A DNA stretch of 43,837 nucleotides, from contig JAIOZL010000041.1 of assembly GCA_021740645.1 (NCBI GenBank), positions 1-43,837 on the forward strand, given 5' to 3'. Positions 17,684 through 24,389 of the stretch are shown here, piece by piece; the first letter of the stretch is position 1, and every line of letters starts with the position of its first letter. This DNA comes from Bacteroidales bacterium. GTDB lineage: Bacteria; Bacteroidota; Bacteroidia; Bacteroidales; JAADJA01. A program made the position numbers and the translations under genes. The notes under the pieces were generated by a model that was given only the letters and a program-made list of their open reading frames with translations, was not told the origin of the DNA and searched no databases.

Positions 17684-17708
17684 GTCCGTAGCTGAGGACG
17701 CTACGGAC
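17684..17708. repeat. REP-like palindrome
   Basis: GTCCGTAGC and GCTACGGAC form a perfect 9-base stem with a 7-base loop (TGAGGAC). The right arm and its extension GGACAAC are shared with the end of the transposase remnant at 17404-17420. Palindromes of this kind are the expected partners of REP-associated transposases. Confidence 0.65.
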
Positions 17709-17722
17709 AACGTGGAAAAAAC

Positions 17723-17774
17723 AGAGGTTGTTCAAAAATCTGAATGACTTTTTTCAGACTATTGCACAACCTCT
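17723..17774 (-). terminator. long hairpin, likely terminator for the haemoglobin-cupin unit
   Basis: AGAGGTTGT (17723-17731) pairs perfectly with ACAACCTCT (17766-17774), and an inner TCTGAA/TTCAGA stem stacks inside. Read on the minus strand the hairpin is followed by G and six T, the form of an intrinsic terminator, 56 bases beyond the cupin stop. An AGAGGTTGT hairpin of this type is, from memory, a recurring intergenic element in the phylum. The rest of 17599-17829 holds only this and the REP-like palindrome. Confidence 0.6.
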
Positions 17775-17829
17775 TTTAAATATGATTATCACTACGACAA
17801 GCTTGGAAAAACTTTTTTATCGGTAAATC

Positions 17830-18216
17830 TTAGCTTTGAGTCTTCTCAATCATATGATTAATAACATGAGTATGCTCATGTTGTGGACTGAACATGATTA
17901 TCTCTGCATCAGCCTCCACTTTCACATTATGACCCGATGGCCAATAAAACATATCATTTTCGTTTACAGTTTCCTGAACTCCTTCAGCATCTGTGGTAAT
18001 AAGCTTGCCCTTCATAACATATCCCCAGTGCGGGCATTGGCACAGGTTACCTTCCAGGCCAATGAAAAGAGGCGTGGTATCTACTCCTGCTGCAAGACTG
18101 AAATACTCTCCACTTATTTTTCCTAATCCGGATGCATCACCGAAATTTGTTCTCTGACGCAGTGTCGCGCCAGGAATTTTCAATTTTACCTCAATATTTT
18201 CTTTAGCAATTTTCAT
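17830..18216 (-). CDS. small cupin-domain protein
   Basis: This 128-residue cytoplasmic protein is predicted to form a single cupin barrel. Motif 1-like CQCPHWGYVMKGKL and motif 2-like ENDMFYWPSGHNVKVEADAEIIMFSP are visible, and the C-terminus has further metal-ligand candidates (HEHTHV). The function is not known; a small-molecule binding or dioxygenase-like role is possible. It follows the truncated haemoglobin gene by 21 bases. Unusually for this genome it has a strong Shine-Dalgarno sequence in that gap. Confidence 0.75.
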   Translation of the reverse strand: MKIAKENIEVKLKIPGATLRQRTNFGDASGLGKISGEYFSLAAGVDTTPLFIGLEGNLCQCPHWGYVMKGKLITTDAEGVQETVNENDMFYWPSGHNVKVEADAEIIMFSPQHEHTHVINHMIEKTQS

Positions 18217-18222
18217 TTTTAA

Positions 18223-18230
18223 TCCTCCTT
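18223..18230 (-). promoter_or_regulatory. canonical Shine-Dalgarno sequence before the cupin gene
   Basis: The minus strand reads AAGGAGGA six bases before the ATG at 18216, between the globin stop and the cupin start. Most starts in this window lack any such motif, as is usual in Bacteroidota, so this one stands out. Confidence 0.7.
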
Positions 18231-18237
18231 CGTTTAA

Positions 18238-18642
18238 TTATTTATGCATTATGGTACCTTTTAATGACCAGAGAATGGCCAAAACATCTTTTTTTGATTC
18301 TTCATCAATTTCATGTTCATCTAAAACACTTAAGATATCGTCCATTACACACATGTATTGATGCGCAGTAATGTCCATCCCTTTATGTGTCGATGGCATA
18401 TCACGTCCTTTATATTCAACAGGGCCTCCACTACCTGCACTAAAAAAATCTATTGTGTGCTGCCGGATGGAAGCCAGAAGTTCAGGTTGTTCCTTATAGG
18501 GAATAAAAATTTCTTTAATCTCAGGATTGTTCATATGTGCTTCAATCACATCGTCAACGATCAGGGTAATTCCTTCAACTCCTCCAAGTCTTTCAAAAAG
18601 ACTTTTGGGAGTAACATTCTTAGAATCTTGTGCTACTGTCAT
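18238..18642 (-). CDS. truncated haemoglobin (group I-like)
   Basis: This 134-residue haem protein candidate has the group I layout: LFERLGG at the N-terminus, PEIKEIF with Phe46 at the CD region, GGPVEYKGRDM, and proximal His86 in STHKGMD. Such globins bind O2 or NO and often detoxify NO. The distal B10 position, usually Tyr in VVDDFY, is Ile33 here (VDDVIEAH), so ligand chemistry may differ. It probably forms an operon with the cupin gene 21 bases downstream. A divergent-domain AraC-type regulator lies 186 bases upstream on the same strand and may control it (inference). Confidence 0.8.
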   Translation of the reverse strand: MTVAQDSKNVTPKSLFERLGGVEGITLIVDDVIEAHMNNPEIKEIFIPYKEQPELLASIRQHTIDFFSAGSGGPVEYKGRDMPSTHKGMDITAHQYMCVMDDILSVLDEHEIDEESKKDVLAILWSLKGTIMHK

Positions 18643-18722
18643 ATTTACTGATATTAAATTGATTAATACTAAAAAAATCAGACTTCTTATACCTTTAATT
18701 TTTTATGAATACTTGACTATTA

Positions 18723-18730
18723 CAAACGTA
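18723..18730 (-). promoter_or_regulatory. possible -7 element for the haemoglobin-cupin unit
   Basis: The minus strand reads TACGTTTG, matching TAnnTTTG, about 80 bases before the globin start. No TTG at standard spacing was found. Confidence 0.4.
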
Positions 18731-18828
18731 AAAGTAGAGCATTCACCATCAGTAGATATGCACATTTGGTTTTATTAAGTGAACATTTAATTCAAATTCA
18801 TCGGGCAAGAATAAGTAAGACTTTTAGC

Positions 18829-19929
18829 TCAGGTTTTAATGTAATCGGAAGGCAAAAGATGAAACCTACGATAGAAACACTTTGAAAAATAGGATTGACT
18901 GTTAAAACCGGTTTCATAGGCAGTTTCTGAAATAGTTTGCATGTTCTTATTGATTCTCTCTAAGGCTTGATTTAAACGATATTCCTTAAGAAAACTATTT
19001 GGCGATTTTCCGGTTAAAAGCATAAGTTTTCTATAGACTTGCGTTTTGCTCATCCCTAACGGTTGTTCAAAATCTTCAACTTTGAAATCAACATTCTGCC
19101 ATTTTTCTTCGATGAAATTAATAATAGCATTCAAATGTTTTTCCTCCGAAACCGGCAAAGTGTAAATCCTGTCTTTGTCGTAGGTGGCATCCAGGTTTTC
19201 TGTAATAAACAGATTTTCAACTTCATTGGTCATTACAATATTGGTTTTATCGATAAAGCAAAGTCTGTATGCCATTTTGATTGTATCCCCAAAAAATGCT
19301 TTATTCGCTTCAACAGGCATGCCTGCAGCCAATCCAATTTTAACGAGAACATTTGAATTGTAAAATGGCGCAATTTTATCATTAAAAAAGCTTTTTAATT
19401 CAAAAGCACATTGAACCGCATTGTAGGCAGACTTAAATGAAATTAACAAATAACCATAATTGTGTTCGATAAGTTGCCCCTCAAAGTTTTTAAATAACTT
19501 ACCGAAGACTTTAATCGTCTGTTTCATGTTGGAGCCAGACTTAGAATTGCGGATGCCATTAAGTGACAATGTTTTATATCGAACAACCATTAATGTTCGT
19601 TGAGCTGGGTCATTAATTATATTCAAATCAGTTGACGAAGAATTTTGTGGGTCTTCAATGCGCCCTAGAAAAGATTCTACAATATTCTCATCCACCTCTA
19701 TGATTTGATTGGGAACTTCGCCATGTGCACTATTATGCATTTTGTGGATTGAATCTTTATCGGGAGCTTCGATTAAACAAAAGGCAACTTTTTTAATATC
19801 ATCGTACCAATAGGTTAAACCCCGACAGTTAAATTGCTCCTGAATTTTCAAATCTTCTTTATGTAAATGCGCAACATTTTCCGCATTTACAGATTCCGAA
19901 ACATCATGACGGTCCATGTATATTGGCAT
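18829..19929 (-). CDS. DUF4242 / degenerate cyclase-like / AraC-type fusion regulator
   Basis: This 366-residue protein has three parts. Residues 1-80 are a DUF4242 domain (MPIYMDRHDVSESV, then AHGEVPNQIIEVD), the family of the nickel-binding protein SCO4226. Residues about 108-260 resemble a class III nucleotidyl cyclase homology domain (LLISFKSAYNAVQCAFEL, VKIGLAAGMPVE, FFGDTIKMAYRLC). Its metal-binding Asp positions are not seen, so it is probably a sensor rather than an enzyme. Residues about 265-366 are an AraC HTH (MSKTQVYRKLMLLTGKSP, ISETAYETGFNSQSYFSKCF, PSDYIKT). It is likely a cytoplasmic transcription factor that responds to a metal or ligand. Its targets may include the globin-cupin unit just downstream. 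Confidence 0.8.
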   Translation of the reverse strand: MPIYMDRHDVSESVNAENVAHLHKEDLKIQEQFNCRGLTYWYDDIKKVAFCLIEAPDKDSIHKMHNSAHGEVPNQIIEVDENIVESFLGRIEDPQNSSSTDLNIINDPAQRTLMVVRYKTLSLNGIRNSKSGSNMKQTIKVFGKLFKNFEGQLIEHNYGYLLISFKSAYNAVQCAFELKSFFNDKIAPFYNSNVLVKIGLAAGMPVEANKAFFGDTIKMAYRLCFIDKTNIVMTNEVENLFITENLDATYDKDRIYTLPVSEEKHLNAIINFIEEKWQNVDFKVEDFEQPLGMSKTQVYRKLMLLTGKSPNSFLKEYRLNQALERINKNMQTISETAYETGFNSQSYFSKCFYRRFHLLPSDYIKT

Positions 19930-20102
19930 ATCAGTTATCTTAAGTTATCAATCATGGTGATACGATTCACTTTCAAATGATTAACAGTTTTTAGAATACT
20001 TTGTTTAGGATGGTGTTAATTTGCCCATAACGTTATTGTGGTATGGCCAGTTGGCATTTATTTGTTTTTGGTGGAACTAAAATAGAAAATATTGTATTTA
20101 AA

Positions 20103-20132
20103 TTGATTCTAAATTTTGATGTAGTATATTTG
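20103..20132 (+). promoter_or_regulatory. promoter for the M6 protease gene
   Basis: TTG at 20103-20105, a 19-base spacer and TATATTTG at 20125-20132 match the Bacteroidota vegetative consensus exactly. The ATG follows 23 bases later. Confidence 0.75.
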
Positions 20133-20155
20133 ATGGCTAAAAAATTATTCGGTTT

Positions 20156-23068
20156 ATGAAACGTATTTTTCCTTTTCGTATAGTATTCTTTTTCGTTTTT
20201 AGTTTCTTGTTCCAAACAGCCTTTGGCGCCTGGATCAATCAAATACCCCAAACGCTTATTCAACCGGATGGCAGTAGCATCCAGTGTTTTGCTACCGGGG
20301 ATGAGTTTTATAACTGGCTCCATGATGAAGACGGATATACCATCATCCAAAATCATACTAGCGGCTGGTATTATTATGCCCAACTTGAAAATGAAGTGCT
20401 GGTGCCTTCAGCCTGGAAAGTAGGGGAAACCGATCCGGCCACGACCGGCCTTTTGCCCTGGACCAACATCCATCCGGATAAAATGAAAACGTTCAGGGAA
20501 AATTTTTATGCAACCCAAATGCCGGCCAGGCCTGCCATCCCGGGTTACCTGTCACCCAAAGAGGTAACCAACGAAGGGGTGCTTAACAACCTGGTGGTGT
20601 ATATCCGTTTCAGCGACCAGCCCGAATTTACCGAAGACACCCTGTTCTACTACAATATGTTCAACAACAATAATACGGGCCAGAACTCCATGCTGAATTA
20701 TTTTGAAACGGTATCCTACGATATGATCTCCATCCCTTCGTGGTTTTACCCCATCCCGTCGGGGCCAACGGTGATCTCCTACCAGGACATTTACCCCCGG
20801 AGTTATTTTATGCCTTACGATCCGGTGACCAATCCCAACGGTTACCAATCTGGGCAAAGCGGCACCCGCGAACACGCGCTGCTTAAACGGGCCTGCGAGT
20901 TTGTCGAAGCAGAAGTACCAACGGGTTTGATCATCGATAAAGACAACGATGGTTATGTGGATAATATGGTGTTTACGGTAAAAGGAGCCACCACGGCCTG
21001 GAGCACGCTCTTATGGCCACACCGATGGGCATTGTATAACGAAAATGTTTATATCCATGGCAAAAGGGTTTGGGATTATAACCTGCAGGTGGAGGACCAT
21101 CTGAATGGTTCGGGAGCCGGGGTGCTCTGCCACGAAATGTTCCATTCATTAAGTGCCCCCGACCTGTACCATTACAACAGTGCACCCTATACTTCGGTGG
21201 GCCCGTGGGACCTGATGGACAATGCCAATAACCCCCCCGAGTCGATGGGAGCCTATATGAAATACCGCTATGGCGGATGGATTGCCGATATTCCTGAAAT
21301 TACCCAGTGCGGAACCTATAATTTATCCCCGCTGACTGAAGCGGAGAACAATTGTTTTAAGATAGCGTCGCCAAACAGCCCCTCCGAATATTTTGTGGTG
21401 GAATACCGGGTAGCAGAAGGCATCTTCGAGGGAGGACTGCCGGGAAGCGGTTTGCTGGTTTACCGGATTGATGGTTCGCTCAACGGAAGTGGAAATGCAC
21501 AGGGCCCGCCGGATGAAGTATATGTTTACCGTCCGGGTGGCAGCACGACTACGAATGGCAACCTGAACCAGGCGCATTTTGCAGCCGACTATAACCGCAC
21601 TGCCATCAACGACAATACCGATCCCGATCCTTTTCTCCAGAACGGAAGTGCAGGAGGATTGAACATTGCCAACGTCGGCTATATCGGGGAGACCATTTCT
21701 TTTGAGGTGTTTTTTGAAACAGCGCCCACCGCAGCATTTAGTGCATCACAGCAATTGGTTACCCCAAACTGTACGATCGACTTTTTTGATGAATCGGTCT
21801 GCGAGATCAATTCCTGGGCCTGGACCTTCGAAGGAGGTACGCCAGCCACATCCACCAGCCAGTTTCCGGAAGGAGTAAGCTGGGATACACCCGGCAACTG
21901 GGAGGTAAGTCTTACGGTGACCAATGCCTGGGGATCGGATACCTTTACGGCCACAAATTATATTGAAGTAAGCAGCGATGCCACCCCAACTCCGGAATTT
22001 TTTGCTTCGGATACTGTGGTGTGTTGCAGCACACAGGTGAGCATTCAGGATTTTTCTGGAGTATGCCCCGACTCATGGGAATGGGTTTTAACGCCTAACA
22101 GTTTTGGTTTTGTGAATGGGACCAGTGCCACCTCCCAAAATATTGATGTCATTTTGCTGGAACCGGTGGCTTATACGGTAAGCCTCAATGTAGGGAATGC
22201 CAACGGCACAGCCAGCCTCACAAAAGAAGAGTATATTTTAGCCGGGGGAGTGGATAACTTCTTCGAAGATTTTGAATTGGATGATCCCGAATCGAATGGC
22301 TGGACCATCATCAACGACGACAATGCCATTACCTGGGATTATTATCCTGTGAACGGGAACGGCGGTGAAAAGGCCGCCGGGATCAAATTGTTTAATTATT
22401 ACAGCATCCTTAAACGGGATCAGTTGATCAGCCCGCCCATCGATCTTTCCAGTGCGTCGCAGGGAATATTGACTTTCGAACATGCTTACGGACAATCATG
22501 GAATACGAATTACTCCGACTCACTGATCGTGTACATCTCTACCGATTGCGGCAGTAGCTGGACGCGTATCCTGGAGTTGGGCGAGGACGGCACATATAAT
22601 TTTGCTACCATCGAGCCTTTCAATTACAGTTTTACTCCTGAAGTGGCGGACGATTGGTGTGGGGGCCAGTATGCTCCCTGCCAGGAGGTGGATATATCTG
22701 CCTTTGTGGGCTTTGCCAATACGAAGATCATGTTTGAATCGGTGCGGACTACCGGGAACAATATGTACATTGACAATGTGGGAGTGGATATTTCTACTTC
22801 CTTGAAGGAGGAAGGGTATAAGGGAAATAAGGGATATAGGGTTTATCCCAATCCTGCCAGTGGGATGGTTAATATAGCAATTGACCCCGGAAATCATTTT
22901 GATTTTGTGTCGGTGTATAATTCTTTGGGAACGCGGGTATTGACCCAAAAGCTTGACGCTAATAATTCCATTCATTCTTTCGACCTAACAACCCAGTCCG
23001 GGGGGATTTACTTTATTTCGCTTTCTTCCGGATCCACAACCGTTTTTGAGAAGATAGTTTTGCGATAG
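20156..23068 (+). CDS. secreted M6-family metalloprotease with PKD domains and T9SS sorting domain
   Basis: This 970-residue protein has a signal peptide ending near TAFGA. The M6 (immune inhibitor A-like) zinc protease domain shows His326-Glu-x-x-His330 in CHEMFHSLSAPDLY, with Asp336 as the probable third ligand. Two PKD-type domains follow (about 520-610 and 615-695; AFSASQQLV, SWAWTFEGG). A jelly-roll domain of choice-of-anchor J type comes next (about 700-880; FFEDFELDDPESNGWTIINDD). The C-terminal T9SS domain starts at YRVYPNPASGMVNIAID. It is expected to be a surface or released protease. The coding sequence is visibly richer in G and C at third positions than neighbouring genes. It ends 23 bases before a palindromic repeat array. 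Confidence 0.9.
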   Translation: MKRIFPFRIVFFFVFSFLFQTAFGAWINQIPQTLIQPDGSSIQCFATGDEFYNWLHDEDGYTIIQNHTSGWYYYAQLENEVLVPSAWKVGETDPATTGLLPWTNIHPDKMKTFRENFYATQMPARPAIPGYLSPKEVTNEGVLNNLVVYIRFSDQPEFTEDTLFYYNMFNNNNTGQNSMLNYFETVSYDMISIPSWFYPIPSGPTVISYQDIYPRSYFMPYDPVTNPNGYQSGQSGTREHALLKRACEFVEAEVPTGLIIDKDNDGYVDNMVFTVKGATTAWSTLLWPHRWALYNENVYIHGKRVWDYNLQVEDHLNGSGAGVLCHEMFHSLSAPDLYHYNSAPYTSVGPWDLMDNANNPPESMGAYMKYRYGGWIADIPEITQCGTYNLSPLTEAENNCFKIASPNSPSEYFVVEYRVAEGIFEGGLPGSGLLVYRIDGSLNGSGNAQGPPDEVYVYRPGGSTTTNGNLNQAHFAADYNRTAINDNTDPDPFLQNGSAGGLNIANVGYIGETISFEVFFETAPTAAFSASQQLVTPNCTIDFFDESVCEINSWAWTFEGGTPATSTSQFPEGVSWDTPGNWEVSLTVTNAWGSDTFTATNYIEVSSDATPTPEFFASDTVVCCSTQVSIQDFSGVCPDSWEWVLTPNSFGFVNGTSATSQNIDVILLEPVAYTVSLNVGNANGTASLTKEEYILAGGVDNFFEDFELDDPESNGWTIINDDNAITWDYYPVNGNGGEKAAGIKLFNYYSILKRDQLISPPIDLSSASQGILTFEHAYGQSWNTNYSDSLIVYISTDCGSSWTRILELGEDGTYNFATIEPFNYSFTPEVADDWCGGQYAPCQEVDISAFVGFANTKIMFESVRTTGNNMYIDNVGVDISTSLKEEGYKGNKGYRVYPNPASGMVNIAIDPGNHFDFVSVYNSLGTRVLTQKLDANNSIHSFDLTTQSGGIYFISLSSGSTTVFEKIVLR

Positions 23069-23501
23069 CAGTTCTCTCATTCCAAAATTTCAGGTCATCC
23101 TGAGCCTGTCGAAGGACGACCGTCATTGTTTACTTTACTACCCCCACACACTCTTCGACGAAGCTCAGAGTGACCCAACGCGGAATGGCTATTGGCTTAT
23201 TAGCTGTTAGTTTTTGGCAAATTCCAGGTCATCCTGAGCTGTGTCGAAGGACGACCGTCATTGATTACTCTACTGCCACCACACACTCTTCGACGAAGCT
23301 CAGAGTGACCCAACGCGGAATGGCTATTGGCTTATTAGCTGTTAGCTTTTAGCAAAATCCAGGTCATCCTGAGCTGTGTCGAAGGGCGACCGTTATTGAT
23401 TACTTTACTGCCCCCGCACACTCTTCGACGAAGCTCAGAGTGACCCCAAGCAGGACGGCTATTGGCTATTAGCTGTTGGCTGTTAGCTTTTAGCAAAATC
23501 C

Positions 23502-23952
23502 AGGTCATCCTGAGCCTGTCGAAGGAGACCGACATTGATTCAAAAATAATTTAGTAATTTAGGTTCATGGTTCTGATCGTATATATACTTCAGTGCTCGG
23601 ATGGTTCCTTTTATACCGGAATTACAAACAACCTGGAAAGAAGAGTTGCTGAGCATAATGAAGGAATCAACCCGAAAGCATACACCTTCCGGCGCCGACC
23701 TGTGAAGCTTGTTTATTTTGAAGATCATTCTGACCCCTATTATGCGATTAGCAGGGAAAAACAGATTAAAGGGTGGTCGAGGAGAAAAAAGATTGCTATG
23801 ATAGAGGGGAATTGGCATTTGCTTCCAGAGCTTTCAAAATCAAAAACGAAATAACAAAAGGCCCCCACACACTCTTCGACGAAGCTCAGAGTGACCCCAA
23901 GTTGGACGGCTATTGGCTATTAGCTATTGGCTGTTAGTTTTTAGCAAAATCC
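23502..23952 (+). mobile_element. gene-bearing repeat unit: GIY-YIG endonuclease between the two palindrome arms
   Basis: Bases 23502-23540 are the left half of a repeat unit, ending ATTGATT. Bases 23861-23952 are the right half, beginning CCCCCACACACTCTTCGACG, followed by the usual heptamer tail. Between them is the complete endonuclease gene, replacing the 10-20 base centre of the other units. This arrangement looks like an autonomous element, with the gene-less units as short derivatives. Mobility is inferred from structure only. Confidence 0.6.
23567..23854 (+). CDS. single-domain GIY-YIG endonuclease
   Basis: This 95-residue protein has the minimal GIY-YIG domain: VYILQCSDGSFYTGITNNL (VYI and YTG as the two halves of the motif), Arg in LERRVAEHN, and the catalytic-type Glu in SREKQIKGWSRRKK. 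It is close in layout to the UPF0213/YhbQ-like group. Such domains nick DNA through a Tyr/Arg/Glu site; no DNA-binding extension is present. The gene is nested inside a palindromic repeat unit, with 26 bases before the ATG and 6 bases after the stop being the only non-repeat sequence. A near-consensus TAATTTAG lies just upstream of the ATG. A role in spreading the repeat is inference. Confidence 0.9.
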   Translation: MVLIVYILQCSDGSFYTGITNNLERRVAEHNEGINPKAYTFRRRPVKLVYFEDHSDPYYAISREKQIKGWSRRKKIAMIEGNWHLLPELSKSKTK

Positions 23953-24389
23953 AGGTCATCCTGAGCTGTGTCGAAAGAGACCGTCATTGATTGCATTAAT
24001 GCCACCACACACTTTTCGACGAAGCTCAAAGTGACCCCAAGTTGGACGGCTATTGGCTGTTAGCTATTGGCTGTTAGCTTTTAGCAAAATCCAGGTCATC
24101 CTGAGCTGTGTCGAAGGACGACCGTCATTGATTACTCTACTGCCACCACACACTCCTCGACGAAGCTCAGAGTGACCCCAAGTTGGACGGCAATTGGCTA
24201 CTGGCTATTAGCTTTTTGCTGTTAGCTTTTAGCAAAATCCAGGTCATCCTGAGCTGTGTCGAAGGACGACCGTTATTGATTACTCTACTGCCACCACACA
24301 CTCTTCGACGAAGCTCAGAGTGACCCCAAGTTGGACGGGTATTCGTTATTGGCTATTAGCTTTGGGCTCTTTCCCCTCTGCCCCAGCTC

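Larger units (their letters stand above)
23092..24365. repeat. tandem array of seven palindromic repeat units, one containing a GIY-YIG gene
   Basis: Units begin at 23092, 23226, 23361, 23502, 23953, 24093 and 24241; ordinary units are 134-148 bases. Each has a left arm (GGTCATCCTGAGC then GTCGAAGGA), a short AT-rich centre, and a right arm (CTTCGACGAAGCTCAGAGTG then ACC). The right arm is the imperfect inverse of the left, so each unit is a pair of inverted arms. A tail follows, made of degenerate heptamers such as GCTATTG, GCTATTA, GCTGTTG and GCTGTTA, ending TAGCAAAATCC in most units. The fourth unit is split by the GIY-YIG gene. The array fills the space between two convergent protease genes and ends about 25 bases from the C10 protease stop. 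No other gene is seen here. Confidence 0.9.

Noticed and set aside
20156..23068. Large antisense open frames opposite the M6 protease gene
   Set aside because: They arise from the G/C-rich codon use of the sense gene and have no recognisable domains.
23170..23535. Short open frames inside the repeat array on both strands (about 60-66 codons)
   Set aside because: They repeat the same translated heptamer and palindrome pattern in successive units and have no independent coding signal.
23092..24365. CRISPR-like appearance of the regularly spaced repeats
   Set aside because: Units are 134-148 bases, internally palindromic and repeated along their full length, with no unique spacers of constant size and no cas genes nearby.
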